In this document: positions 8,560 to 17,110 of the stretch, in pieces
Position numbering within the stretch: the stretch's first letter is position 1
How the letters are laid out: every line of letters starts with the position of its first letter
Assembly: GCA_039933785.1 (NCBI GenBank)
Contig: JBDTNL010000027.1
Location: 1-52,188, forward strand
Reading direction: 5' to 3'
DNA: 52,188 nucleotides
From: JBDTNL01 sp039933785
GTDB taxonomy: Bacteria; Acidobacteriota; Thermoanaerobaculia; Multivoradales; JAGPDF01
Position numbers and translations under genes: made by a program
The notes under the pieces: model-generated
Told to the model about the DNA's origin: nothing
Seen by the model: the letters and a program-made list of their open reading frames with translations, nothing else
Databases searched by the model: none

Positions 8560-9882
8560 ATGTTCGACGGTCTGCAATCCAAGTTTCAAGACGTATTTCG
8601 CAATCTCCGCGGCGAGGGCCGGGTTAGCGAAGAAGCCCTGCGTGCCGCGCTGCGCCAGATCCGCCTCGCCCTGCTCGAGGCCGATGTCAATTTCCGCGTG
8701 GTCAAGGCATTCATCGAGCGCGTCGAACAGCGAGCCCTCGGGCAGGAAGTCCTGCAGAGCCTGAAGGCCGATCAGCAAGTGATCAAGATCGTTCGCGACG
8801 AACTCGTCGACCTGCTCGGAGGCGAGCCTGCCGGCGAGCTCCGGCTCGATGGCCGGCCGGCAGTGATCCTGATGTGCGGTCTCCAGGGATCCGGCAAGAC
8901 CACCACCGCGGGCAAGCTCGCCAAGCGTCTTGCCGCGCGTGGCAAACATCCATTGCTGGTGGCCGCCGACCTCCAACGCGCCGCTGCGGTCGAGCAGTTG
9001 CAGCAAGTGGGCGCGGGCGTCGCAGTGCCGGTCGTGGCGCCCGAGGGCGGCGAGACAGTGCTCGCCCTGGCGAAGCGCGCGTTGATCGTGGCGCGCGAGC
9101 GCGGGCACGACGTCTTGATCGTCGACACCGCGGGACGCCTGCACGTCGATCAGACGCTGATGGACGAGCTGCGCGCTCTCGGCGACCTGTTGAAGCCTGT
9201 CGAGACACTGTTCGTGGCGGATGCGATGACCGGTCAGGATGCGGTGAAGAGCGCGCAGGAGTTTCGCCTGGCCATACCGCTCACCGGCGCCATCCTCACC
9301 AAGCTCGACGGCGACGCGCGCGGCGGCGCGGCGCTCTCGATCCGCGCCGTGGCGGAGGTTCCCATCCGCTACGCCGGCGTGGGCGAGAAGAGCGATGACC
9401 TCGAGCTCTTCAATCCCGAGCGCATGGCAGGCCGCATTCTCGGCATGGGCGACGTCCTCGGCCTGATCGAGAAGGCCGAGCAGGGCTTCCAGGCCGAGGA
9501 AGCGCAGCGCTTGGCCCAGAGCATCGCCAAGCAGGAGTTCTCGCTCGAGGACCTACGCGATCAGCTCCGCCAGATCAAGAAGCTGGGCTCGCTCGGCTCC
9601 CTGCTCGACATGTTGCCCAAGGTGGGGCCCCTGCGGGGCATGCAGAACACCAAGATCGACGAGGGCCAGCTAAAGCGGGTGGAGGCGATCATCAACTCGA
9701 TGACGCCTACCGAACGGAAGAATCCCCAGGTCCTGAACGGATCGCGCAAGAAGCGCATCGCCCGTGGGTCAGGGACCTCGGTGCAGGAGATCAACCAATT
9801 GATGAAACAGTACTTAGGGATGCGCAAGATGATGAAGACCATGCGCGGAGGCTGGATGAAGCGCGCCATGGGGAGGGGATAG
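8560..9882 (+). CDS. ffh: Signal recognition particle protein Ffh
   Basis: GTPase of the signal recognition particle; binds signal sequences and 4.5S RNA and docks with FtsY. The 440-residue product starts MFDGLQSKFQDVFRNL, the canonical N domain. G-domain motifs follow: P-loop GLQGSGKTTTAGKLAKRL (about residue 107), LVAADLQRAAAVEQL, DTAGRLHVD (about 188) and TKLDGDARGGAAL. The methionine-rich M domain ends with GSGTSVQEINQLMKQY and a KMMKTMRGG tail. The ATG at 8560 is preceded by GAGGCAGGG; upstream open frame to 8449 does not look like Ffh and is taken as non-coding. It heads the ribosome-biogenesis cluster. Confidence 0.97.
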   Translation: MFDGLQSKFQDVFRNLRGEGRVSEEALRAALRQIRLALLEADVNFRVVKAFIERVEQRALGQEVLQSLKADQQVIKIVRDELVDLLGGEPAGELRLDGRPAVILMCGLQGSGKTTTAGKLAKRLAARGKHPLLVAADLQRAAAVEQLQQVGAGVAVPVVAPEGGETVLALAKRALIVARERGHDVLIVDTAGRLHVDQTLMDELRALGDLLKPVETLFVADAMTGQDAVKSAQEFRLAIPLTGAILTKLDGDARGGAALSIRAVAEVPIRYAGVGEKSDDLELFNPERMAGRILGMGDVLGLIEKAEQGFQAEEAQRLAQSIAKQEFSLEDLRDQLRQIKKLGSLGSLLDMLPKVGPLRGMQNTKIDEGQLKRVEAIINSMTPTERKNPQVLNGSRKKRIARGSGTSVQEINQLMKQYLGMRKMMKTMRGGWMKRAMGRG

Positions 9883-9900
9883 GCAGGGAAACCTAAACTC

Positions 9901-9909
9901 TGGTAGAAT
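9901..9909 (+). promoter_or_regulatory. Extended -10 promoter for the rpsP operon
   Basis: TGGTAGAAT, identical to the element at 4542. The predicted start near 9916 leaves a leader of about 74 nt. The leader begins with a short ACGG...CCGT pairing followed by five Ts (to about 9933), which could end ffh transcription or act as an attenuator, but the stem is weak. Confidence 0.45.
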
Positions 9910-9989
9910 CACGGTTTGCGGCCGCCGTTTTTCTTGGTGAGCCCGCCGCCATTCATCCGACTTTCTGGTCGACTTTGGAGGTTGCTTCG

Positions 9990-10226
9990 ATGTTGATGAT
10001 CCGTCTCCGCCGCATGGGCGGGCGAAACAATCCGTTCTACCGCGTCGTGGTCTCCGACTCGCGCCGCACCCCCAATGGCGCTGCGGTCGAGGAACTCGGG
10101 TCGTACAACCCGCACCAGAACCCGCCCTCGCTCAATGTCGACCGCCAGCGTGTCGACCACTGGGTGAAGACCGGCGCCCACCTGTCGCCCACGGTCAAGA
10201 AGCTGCTCGTCGGCGCCGCGCAGTAG
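9990..10226 (+). CDS. rpsP: 30S ribosomal protein S16
   Basis: Small-subunit ribosomal protein needed for 30S assembly. The 78-residue product begins MLMIRLRRMGGRNNPFYRVV and continues VSDSRRTPNGAAVEELGSYN, which is the S16 core almost throughout; the C-terminal HWVKTGAHLSPTVKKLL is also standard. GGAGG at 9977-9981 lies 8 nt before ATG 9990; the ATG at 9996 is an alternative two codons in. First gene of a compact operon with khpA, rimM and trmD, the usual bacterial order. Confidence 0.97.
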   Translation: MLMIRLRRMGGRNNPFYRVVVSDSRRTPNGAAVEELGSYNPHQNPPSLNVDRQRVDHWVKTGAHLSPTVKKLLVGAAQ

Positions 10227-10249
10227 ATTCGCCCGACCCCGCGAACGAA

Positions 10250-10501
10250 GTGCCTGTGAAATCCCCCGTTGCAAGCCAACTGGCGCTCGTGCTGCGCCTG
10301 CTGGTCGACGAGCCCGGCAAGGTCGAGGTGGCGGAAGTCGATGGGGACGGCGAGATCCTGTTCGAAGTGCGGGTCGCGCCGGACGACTTCGGCAAGCTGA
10401 TCGGTCGGCGCGGGCGTACCATCGGAGCACTGCGCTCCCTCCTGCGGGCCCGGGGGCTGCAGGAAGGAAAGCGCTATGGCCTCGAGCTCCTCGAAGACTG
10501 A
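10250..10501 (+). CDS. khpA: KH-domain RNA-binding protein KhpA
   Basis: Small single-KH-domain protein that binds RNA, typically encoded between rpsP and rimM. The 83-residue product carries the nucleic-acid-binding loop in FGKLIGRRGRTIGALRSLL (GxxG as GRRG). GTG at 10250 is used as start; a second in-frame GTG lies at 10256. The end of the gene overlaps rimM by 26 bases, suggesting coupled translation. Position and size agree with the YlqC/KhpA family. Confidence 0.92.
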   Translation: MPVKSPVASQLALVLRLLVDEPGKVEVAEVDGDGEILFEVRVAPDDFGKLIGRRGRTIGALRSLLRARGLQEGKRYGLELLED

Positions 10502-11051
10502 ATCCGCGGGAAGCGCGGCGCCGCTGCCGGCGACGGTGGTCGTAGCGCGCTTGCTGCGCGCCCGGGGCCTTCGCGGGGAGCTCATCGCCGAGGTGCTCAC
10601 CGACGTTCCTGGACGGCTCAAAGCGGGCGCGAAGTTCCAGCTCACCGGAGAAGGTAGGCCGGGGCGCGAAGTTGAGATCGCTTCGGTGAGCCCCCATCCG
10701 CAGGGAGCGCTCCTCCGGCTGGTTGGCGTCGAGACCCGGGATGCCGCGGACGGAGTACGCGGCGGCATGCTGGAGATCGAGCGGCCGAAATCGAGCCCGC
10801 GCCCCAAAGGCTCGTACTTCGAATACGAGCTGGTGGGTTGCCAGTGCTGGGACGGCGCGGGCGAAGTCCTGGGAATCCTGGTAGCGGTGGATGACGGTGG
10901 AGGCGGGCCGTTGTTGCGTATCGAAGGCGAGCGCGGCGAGCTTCTGGTGCCGTTCGTCGAGAGTTTCCTTACCAACGTCGACGTGGCGGGCCGGCGTATC
11001 GAGTTGGTGTTGCCGCCGGGGTTGCTCGAGACGTGCGTATCTCGATCCTGA
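10476..11051 (+). CDS. rimM: Ribosome maturation factor RimM
   Basis: Assists assembly of the 30S head by binding S19. The 191-residue product has the N-terminal RimM barrel (VVVARLLRARGLRGELIAEV) and a C-terminal PRC-barrel-like part (GSYFEYELVGCQCWD, then GELLVPFVESFLTNVDVAGR and RIELVLPPGLLE). ATG 10476 lies inside khpA, and the gene ends inside trmD by 19 bases, so rpsP-khpA-rimM-trmD is tightly packed. The first 18 residues (Ser/Ala-rich) are not conserved in the family, so the true start could be slightly downstream. Confidence 0.93.
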   Translation: MASSSSKTESAGSAAPLPATVVVARLLRARGLRGELIAEVLTDVPGRLKAGAKFQLTGEGRPGREVEIASVSPHPQGALLRLVGVETRDAADGVRGGMLEIERPKSSPRPKGSYFEYELVGCQCWDGAGEVLGILVAVDDGGGGPLLRIEGERGELLVPFVESFLTNVDVAGRRIELVLPPGLLETCVSRS

Positions 11052-11836
11052 CCATCTTCCCCGAGCTGTTCTCGGGATTTTTGGCGACCAGTCTGATCGG
11101 CAGGGCGGTGTCGCATGGTCGCTTGCGATTGGACGTCCGGGATCTGCGGGACTTCACGGCGGACCGGCACCGGAGTGTGGACGACGAGCCCTACGGCGGC
11201 GGTGGCGGCATGGTCATGAGGGCGCCGCCCTGGATCCGCGCGGTGCGCGAGGTCGGCGCCGGCCGGCAGCCCTGGCGAGTCCTGATGTCGCCACAGGGGC
11301 GGCGGCTGGACGAGAATCTGGTCCGCGAACTCGCCCGGCGGGAGGATTTGATCCTGCTCTGCGGCCGCTACGAAGGCATCGACGAACGCGTGCTGGACAG
11401 CGTGGTCGACGAAGAGATTTCGATCGGAGACTATGTGCTCTCGGGCGGCGAGCTGCCGGCGATGGTGCTGGTCGAGGCACTGTCGCGGCAGGTGGAGGGT
11501 GTGGTCGGGCTCGCCGATTCGGTGGAGCAGGACAGTTTTCGGGCCGGATTGCTCGACCACCCGCACTACACCAGACCACCCGTGGTGGAAGGGATGGAGG
11601 TTCCTCCGGTTCTGCTGTCCGGCGACCATGCCTCCATCGTAGCTTGGCGCGAGCGGGAGGCGCTGCGAGCGACGCTGAGCAAGCGCCCGGACCTGTTGCA
11701 CGATGCGGCGCTGCCGGAGCGCCGCCGGCGGGTTTTGGAAGGCCTGCGGAGAGAGTTGGCGGCTGAGCCGGCAGACTCCTCGCAAATTGAAGAAACTGAG
11801 GGGCTTGCGTCTCGACGCCTGGACACGGATAATTAG
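11033..11836 (+). CDS. trmD: tRNA (guanine-37-N1)-methyltransferase
   Basis: SPOUT-class enzyme that methylates G37 of tRNAs reading CNN codons, preventing +1 frameshifts. The 267-residue product opens RISILTIFPELFSGF and has the trefoil-knot SAM site: LCGRYEGIDERV (about residue 110) and EISIGDYVLSGGELPAMV (about 132), plus DSVEQDSF and LLDHPHYTRP. Start is GTG 11033, overlapping the end of rimM. The last 30 or so residues are variable and contain a probable promoter for rplS. Confidence 0.97.
   Translation: MRISILTIFPELFSGFLATSLIGRAVSHGRLRLDVRDLRDFTADRHRSVDDEPYGGGGGMVMRAPPWIRAVREVGAGRQPWRVLMSPQGRRLDENLVRELARREDLILLCGRYEGIDERVLDSVVDEEISIGDYVLSGGELPAMVLVEALSRQVEGVVGLADSVEQDSFRAGLLDHPHYTRPPVVEGMEVPPVLLSGDHASIVAWREREALRATLSKRPDLLHDAALPERRRRVLEGLRRELAAEPADSSQIEETEGLASRRLDTDN
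11805..11833 (+). promoter_or_regulatory. Likely sigma70-type promoter for rplS within trmD
   Basis: TTGCGT (11805-11810), a 17-nt spacer and GATAAT (11828-11833). Predicted start is near 11840, about 49 nt before the rplS ATG. Optimal spacing supports it; the -35 matches only three of six bases. Confidence 0.4.
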
Positions 11837-11888
11837 ACCTTCCTGGGTCGCCGAAAAGTGCGGCCTTAGGGTTCGAAAGGGCATTGTC

Positions 11889-12254
11889 ATGAACGAGTTG
11901 CAGCATGTCGAACAGAGCTATCTGCGGACCGACCGGCCGGACTTCCGCGCCGGCGACACGGTCAGCGTCCATGTGCGCGTCATCGAAGGCGACAAGGAGC
12001 GCATTCAGATCTTCCAGGGTGTCGTCATCGCCCGCAAAGGCGGCGGCACGCGGGAGAACTTCACCGTCCGCAAGATTTCCGGCAGCACCGGGGTAGAGCG
12101 AATTTTCCCCTTGCACTCGCCGGTCGTCGACAAGATCGAGGTCCTGCGCCGCGGCAAGGTCCGCCGGGCCAAGCTGTACTACCTGCGCGGCCTGCGGGGC
12201 AAAGCGGCTCGTATCCTCGAGCGGCGCGACGATCAGAATCAGAACCGCGCGTAG
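11889..12254 (+). CDS. rplS: 50S ribosomal protein L19
   Basis: Large-subunit protein at the 30S-50S interface. The 121-residue product starts MNELQHVEQSYLRTDRPDF and shows the family core DTVSVHVRVIEGDKERIQIF, QGVVIARKGGG, then RKISGSTGVERIFPLHSP and AKLYYLRGLRGKAARI. The frame is open upstream across the end of trmD, but the L19 homology begins at ATG 11889. A purine-rich GAAAGG about 9 nt upstream may serve as ribosome binding site. Confidence 0.97.
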   Translation: MNELQHVEQSYLRTDRPDFRAGDTVSVHVRVIEGDKERIQIFQGVVIARKGGGTRENFTVRKISGSTGVERIFPLHSPVVDKIEVLRRGKVRRAKLYYLRGLRGKAARILERRDDQNQNRA

Positions 12255-12350
12255 TCGCGGTCCACAGATTCGATCGATCGGTCGGCCGTCCGAAAGATGG
12301 ACTGATGAGCCGCGGGGGAGTCGCTTCCGCGGTGGCGATGGGGGAGCGGG

Positions 12351-13004
12351 ATGACCACACTGGCGCAGGTGATCGCCGAGGCCTGTCGCCTCCACCTGAT
12401 GCGCGGCTTGGAAGATTCCATGGCTCACGCTGGTTTTTCCCGCGTTGCCGGAGTCGACGAGGTGGGTCGTGGCTGCCTGGCGGGTCCGGTGGTCGCCGCG
12501 GCGGTGATTCCCGATGCCGAGATCGCCCTTCCCGGAGTCGATGACAGTAAAGCTCTGACAGCCGCCGAACGCGAAGGCCTGGCGCTGGCGATTCGCGCCA
12601 CCGCCCGGGCCAGCGCGGTGGTGTTCGTTTCGGCGGCGATCATCGATCGCATCAACATTCTGCAGGCCAGTTGCCTGGCGATGCGCCAGGCGCTCGAGCG
12701 ACTCGATCCGGCGCCAGAATGCGCCGTGGTCGACGCGGTGACGCTCCGCGGCCTCGGTTTTCCCTGCGTGGCGCTGGTGCGAGGCGACCAGATCAGCTAC
12801 GCGGTAGCCTGCGCTTCGATTCTCGCCAAGGTCGAGCGCGATCGCTACATGCGCGAGCTCGCCGCCGACTTTCCGCAATACGGATTCGAAACCCACAAAG
12901 GCTATGGCGCGCCCGAGCACTTGGCGGCGCTCCGTGAATTCGGTCCCTGCGCGGAGCATCGCCTGACCTTCCGCACCGTAGTGCCCCGAGTGGAAGCCGC
13001 TTGA
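12351..13004 (+). CDS. rnhB: Ribonuclease HII
   Basis: Removes ribonucleotides from DNA and RNA-DNA hybrids. The 217-residue product has the catalytic DE pair in RVAGVDEVGRGCLAGP (D36, E37), the later catalytic Asp in ECAVVDAV and the DQISYAVACASILAKVERDR helix, then YGFETHKGYGAPEHL. GGGGAGCGGG just upstream of ATG 12351 is a good ribosome binding site. About 30 residues precede the family core, slightly longer than usual. Its stop overlaps the start of the TPR gene as TGATG. Confidence 0.95.
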   Translation: MTTLAQVIAEACRLHLMRGLEDSMAHAGFSRVAGVDEVGRGCLAGPVVAAAVIPDAEIALPGVDDSKALTAAEREGLALAIRATARASAVVFVSAAIIDRINILQASCLAMRQALERLDPAPECAVVDAVTLRGLGFPCVALVRGDQISYAVACASILAKVERDRYMRELAADFPQYGFETHKGYGAPEHLAALREFGPCAEHRLTFRTVVPRVEAA

Positions 13005-15745
13005 TGGCCGTCAACCGCGAACAGGTCGTGCAGGCGGCCGAGAAGCTGGTCGCCAAAGGCAAGATCGAAGCGGCGATCAAGGAGTATCGCAAGGTCCTCG
13101 ACGACAGTCCCTCCGACACCACGACGCTCAATCGCGTCGGCGATCTCTGGGCCCGCTTGAACAAGAACGAGGAAGCGATCCGCGTCTACACCCAGACCGC
13201 GGGTTCGTTCACCGAGGATGGCTTCTTCGTCAAGGCGATCGCGATCTATAAGAAGGTCATTAAGCTCGACCCCACGCGCCTCGAGGTCTACGAGAAGCTC
13301 GCCGACCTTTACCATCGCCAGGGTCTGACCAACGAGGCGCGCACCCAGTACCAGGTGCTGATCGACTACTACTTGAAGCATTCGAACGCCGCGTCGGCGA
13401 TTTCGATCCTGCTCAAGATGGTCGAGCTCGAGCCCGAGAACCCGACCCACCACGTCAAGCTCGCCGACATCTACCGCCAGCAGAAGCTGGTCGACAAGGC
13501 GATGGGCGAGTACAAGATCATCGCCGAGATGATGTTGTCGAAGGGGCACGCAGAAGAGGCGGCGCAGGTTTACCTCAAGGCGCTCGATGTCAACGCCAAC
13601 GACATGGCGTTCCTGACCGAAGCGGTCCTCGGGCTGCGCGACGCCGGGCACAACGGACCGGCGGCGAAGCTTCTCGCCGCCGCGGTCGAGAAGAACCCAC
13701 AGGCGGAACGCGTGGCGGCCTTGGCGGGATTGCGCGGCTCCGGCAAGGCAGTCGCTCCGGCCGCGACGCCGGTCGAGTTGCCTCCACTCGAGGTGGTGCC
13801 GCCACCGCCGGCGTTCGAGCCCGAGCCGGTCGAAGAGTTCTCTTGGCACTCGCCGGAGCTCACCCCGGCGTCCGAGGCTCCGAGTTTCGAAGCGGAGGCC
13901 TTCGCTCCCGCGGTCGAGGAGATTGCCGCCCCTGAGCCTCCACGGCGGTTGCCGCGCGAAGACAGCTTTGCCGGAATCGACGAAGAGTTCGTGCTCGACC
14001 TCGATTCGGACGAGCCTCTGCCGACCGAATTCCGACCTCCCGTGGCCCCGCCTGAGCCAGCCCCCCCGCCGGTGGCTGCTGCGCCAGCGGCACCGCAGCC
14101 TGGCGCGGCGGCGAGGAGCTACGCCTCGCCCATGGAGCCCGCGGAAGAGGCGCCGCCCGCGGTGTCCGCGGACGAGGCCCGGCCGTTCGAGCTCGATCTC
14201 GACCTCGGCATCGACAGCGAGTCGGTATGGGACATCAGCCCCGGCCAGTCTCCGTTGGGTTCGGCGTCGGATCTCTCGCCGAGCGCCGCGCCGGAGCCCG
14301 CACTTCCCGATCTCGAGCTGCCGCAGGAAATCGAGTGGAGTTTTGACGCCGAAGAAGCGGCACCTGCGGCCGCCGTTCCCTCGGCTTCCGGCTCGGCAAG
14401 CCCGCGCATCGATCGTGAATTCCTCGAGCGCACGGCAGCCGAAGTCCAACCCGCGGTGGTTCGGCGAGAAGAGGACTTGGTCGCGGAGGCCGAGGTCTTC
14501 GCCAAGTACGGACTGCAGGAGAAGGCCGAGGAGCGCTTGCGAGAGGCGCTGCAACTCAGCCCCAAGCACCTCGGCGCGCATGCCCAGCTGATCCTGTTGC
14601 TCTTGCACCAGGGGCGCCACGAGCGCGTGCTTCAGCTCGCCAATCAGATGTCCCAGATCGCGGCGGGCGCGCTCCATCGCGAGGTCTGGATTCAGACGCG
14701 ACAGCGGCTCGTCAAGCACGGCTACCGCATCGACGGCGAACATGTGGTTGCCGGGCCTGAGGCCGCGGCGCAGGAGCCGGATCGCATCGCCGACCTGCTC
14801 GGCGCCCTCGCGCAGACGGCGTCCGCGCCGCCGCCACCGCCCGCGCCGGCGGTCGAGAAGAAAGCCAGGGGCAAGCGGCCCGAAGCGGCGCTCGAGGATC
14901 TCGCCTCCGCGTTCCTCAAGCCAACGAAGTCGAAGGCGAAACTCAAGGCTGCGCCAGCGCCGATCGCGCCGCCGGTCGAGATGCTTCCGCCCCTCGAACC
15001 GGTGGAGGCGGTCGAGCCGATCGAGCATGCGGAAGCGCTCCCGTCGATTTCCGACGTGGCGCCCGACGAGCTCGAGGGTGTGGTCTTCCCGGAGGAGATT
15101 TCGACCCCGGAGGAGCTCGCCGCCGGGCCGGCCGCAGAGGACTCATCGCTCAGCTGGCTGGATGATGTTTCGCTCAACGCGCCTTCGGCCGCGGAAGCCG
15201 AGGAGAAGCTGTTCGACGACGAGGATGACTTCTTCGATCTCGCCGCCGAGCTCGAACGCGAGCTCACCGAGTCCGACGCCGGCGGAGCGCGCGGTCTGCA
15301 GCCGAGCCCGCAGCCGCAGGAGCAGTCGCTCGAAGAAATCGTCGAAGGGTTCAAGAAGGGCGTGGCCGAAAACCTCTCGCCCGAGGACTACGACACCCAC
15401 TTCAACCTCGGCATCGCGTACCGCGAGATGGGTCTGCTCGACGAAGCGATCGGCGAGTTCCAGCTTGCCTCGAAGGATGTCGAGCATCTGGTCGAGTGCT
15501 GCTCGATGCTCGGCATCTGCTTCCTCGACAAGGGGCTACCCGAGCTCGCCGTGAAGTGGTACCGGCGTGGGCTCGAGACCCCGGTGCTCGACGAAGATCG
15601 CCAGCTCGGCTTGCTCTACGACATGGGCAACGCCCTCGATCAAGCGGGCGACCGCGAAGCCGCGTACAAGACTTTCGTCGAGATCTACGGCATCAACAGC
15701 AACTATCGCGACGTCGTTCCCCGCTTGCAGGAGCTCGGTCCCTAG
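13004..15745 (+). CDS. Large TPR scaffold protein with acidic Pro/Ala-rich linkers
   Basis: A 913-residue cytoplasmic protein (no signal peptide or TM segment). An N-terminal TPR array spans about residues 5-235 (AIKEYRKVLDDSPSDTTTLN, AIAIYKKVIKLDPTRLEVYE). A long acidic linker rich in Pro, Ala and Glu follows (about 240-460), then a middle helical repeat region (about 485-600), a second acidic linker (600-780) and a C-terminal TPR block (EDYDTHFNLGIAYREMGLLD and onward). TPR arrays mediate protein contacts, so a scaffold role is likely; no enzyme domain is visible. The start overlaps the rnhB stop, and its TAG is followed immediately by the ATG of the deoxyhypusine-synthase-like gene, implying co-translation. 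Similar proteins occur in acidobacteria and myxobacteria, with function unknown. Confidence 0.85.
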   Translation: MAVNREQVVQAAEKLVAKGKIEAAIKEYRKVLDDSPSDTTTLNRVGDLWARLNKNEEAIRVYTQTAGSFTEDGFFVKAIAIYKKVIKLDPTRLEVYEKLADLYHRQGLTNEARTQYQVLIDYYLKHSNAASAISILLKMVELEPENPTHHVKLADIYRQQKLVDKAMGEYKIIAEMMLSKGHAEEAAQVYLKALDVNANDMAFLTEAVLGLRDAGHNGPAAKLLAAAVEKNPQAERVAALAGLRGSGKAVAPAATPVELPPLEVVPPPPAFEPEPVEEFSWHSPELTPASEAPSFEAEAFAPAVEEIAAPEPPRRLPREDSFAGIDEEFVLDLDSDEPLPTEFRPPVAPPEPAPPPVAAAPAAPQPGAAARSYASPMEPAEEAPPAVSADEARPFELDLDLGIDSESVWDISPGQSPLGSASDLSPSAAPEPALPDLELPQEIEWSFDAEEAAPAAAVPSASGSASPRIDREFLERTAAEVQPAVVRREEDLVAEAEVFAKYGLQEKAEERLREALQLSPKHLGAHAQLILLLLHQGRHERVLQLANQMSQIAAGALHREVWIQTRQRLVKHGYRIDGEHVVAGPEAAAQEPDRIADLLGALAQTASAPPPPPAPAVEKKARGKRPEAALEDLASAFLKPTKSKAKLKAAPAPIAPPVEMLPPLEPVEAVEPIEHAEALPSISDVAPDELEGVVFPEEISTPEELAAGPAAEDSSLSWLDDVSLNAPSAAEAEEKLFDDEDDFFDLAAELERELTESDAGGARGLQPSPQPQEQSLEEIVEGFKKGVAENLSPEDYDTHFNLGIAYREMGLLDEAIGEFQLASKDVEHLVECCSMLGICFLDKGLPELAVKWYRRGLETPVLDEDRQLGLLYDMGNALDQAGDREAAYKTFVEIYGINSNYRDVVPRLQELGP

Positions 15746-17035
15746 ATGAGTCATTCGAAGCGTTCCGAGGATTTGGCGCACGATTCAGGAACTCAGCAGG
15801 CACAGGGCCGCAAGCGAGTCGTCACCAAGCGCGTCGATCAGGTTTCCAGCCTCGATGACCTGCTGCGCAACTGCCTGCCGGCCTTCGGCGGCGCGTATCT
15901 GCGGCGGGTATATACGATTCTCGACGATGCAATCGGCGCCGGTTGCCCGTTCACGCTCGCGATCGCCGGCCCGGTGACGGTCTCCGGGCAGCACCAGAGC
16001 TGGTTGATCCCGTTGCTCGAGACCGGTTGGGTGGCGTATCTCAGCACCACCGACGCGGTCTGCTACCACGACGGTCACCGCAGTCTCGAGGCGTACAAGG
16101 ACGGCCCGGTGCACGAAGTGCCGATCTTCACCGACGATGGGGCACTGCGCGACGAGGGCACTATCCGCGTCACCGACATGGCGTTCGACGAGGGCGTGCT
16201 GCTCGATCAGGACCGCTTCACCTCCGCGTGCCTCCAGCGGCCCGAGTTTCAGAAGCGGATGACCGGCACTGAGCTGCGCTATCTGCTGGGAGCGATCTAC
16301 GCCGCGCAGGAGCGCCGGACCGGAGTCGAGGCCGGGCTACTCGCGGTCTGCCACCGGCTGGCCCTGCCGATCTTCGTCGGTGCGCCGGGCGACGGCAGCC
16401 TGTTCCTGAACTCGATGAAGTTGTGGGCCATGCGCGAGGCCGGCCTCATCCCGAGCTACGCCTTCGAGCTCGATCTGCACGCGGAAGTCTTCGAGAGCTG
16501 CGCGTATCACTTCTGGGGTCTCTTCCACAGCGAAGCCCGCGCCCTGGCGACCCTGGTGCTGGGCGGCGGCGTGCCCAAGAACTACAACCTGCAACCCGAG
16601 CCGGCGCTCGGGCAAGTGCTCGGATTGCCGGACGTCCGCGGTTACCTCTTCGACGTACAAATCGTGACCGCGCCGGTCACCGAGGGTTCGCTGTCCTCCT
16701 GCCCGCCGGCCGAGGCGGTCACCTGGGGCAAAGTCGACAAGGACGCGTACCGCTACACCACCGAGAGCCTGCAGGCCGACTACACCACCGTGATGCCGCT
16801 CTTGGTCGCGGCCCTCCTCGAGCGCCGCCGGTCGTTCGCGGCCCTGCGCGAGGAGCTCGGGGAAACCGAGCTCTTCGCCCAGCATCCGAAGGCGCGCGGC
16901 TATCTGCGGGATGCTTCGGGCTACCGCCTGTACGAGAAGCGCGATGGACTGCTCGCCGACTTGAAGGGCGAGGTGAAGAAGAACGGCCCCTGGCTGCTCG
17001 AATCGCTGCGCTATCCCCTGCCCGTTTCGCCGTAG
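15746..17035 (+). CDS. Deoxyhypusine synthase-like protein
   Basis: A 429-residue member of the deoxyhypusine synthase (DHS) family, whose eukaryotic and archaeal members transfer an aminobutyl group from spermidine to a lysine of eIF5A. Bacteria lack eIF5A, so the substrate must differ; plant homospermidine synthase evolved from DHS and shows that the fold can act on free polyamines. Visible: PFTLAIAGPVTVSGQ for NAD binding, PIFVGAPGDGSLF (about residue 214), LGGGVPKNYNL (about 271), and EAVTWGKVDKDAY. The Lys of that last motif, about 329, matches the catalytic lysine region AVSWGK of DHS. The start ATG abuts the stop of the TPR protein. The first 35 residues are basic and not conserved. 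Polyamine transfer is inferred. Confidence 0.82.
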   Translation: MSHSKRSEDLAHDSGTQQAQGRKRVVTKRVDQVSSLDDLLRNCLPAFGGAYLRRVYTILDDAIGAGCPFTLAIAGPVTVSGQHQSWLIPLLETGWVAYLSTTDAVCYHDGHRSLEAYKDGPVHEVPIFTDDGALRDEGTIRVTDMAFDEGVLLDQDRFTSACLQRPEFQKRMTGTELRYLLGAIYAAQERRTGVEAGLLAVCHRLALPIFVGAPGDGSLFLNSMKLWAMREAGLIPSYAFELDLHAEVFESCAYHFWGLFHSEARALATLVLGGGVPKNYNLQPEPALGQVLGLPDVRGYLFDVQIVTAPVTEGSLSSCPPAEAVTWGKVDKDAYRYTTESLQADYTTVMPLLVAALLERRRSFAALREELGETELFAQHPKARGYLRDASGYRLYEKRDGLLADLKGEVKKNGPWLLESLRYPLPVSP

Positions 17036-17110
17036 ATCGAGGTTGCCCGGCGGGCGCCGGCCCACGCAAGGTTGCTCCGGCGCCGGGGACCATGGGACAC
17101 TGCCTCCTCT

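Noticed and set aside
12310..12332. CCGCGG...CCGCGG hairpin before rnhB
   Set aside because: Two copies of a short self-complementary word in G+C-rich DNA; likely chance, and no T-run.
12902..15028. 708-codon minus-strand frame
   Set aside because: Antisense to the TPR gene; composition is Arg/Gly/Leu-rich low complexity, typical of a shadow frame.
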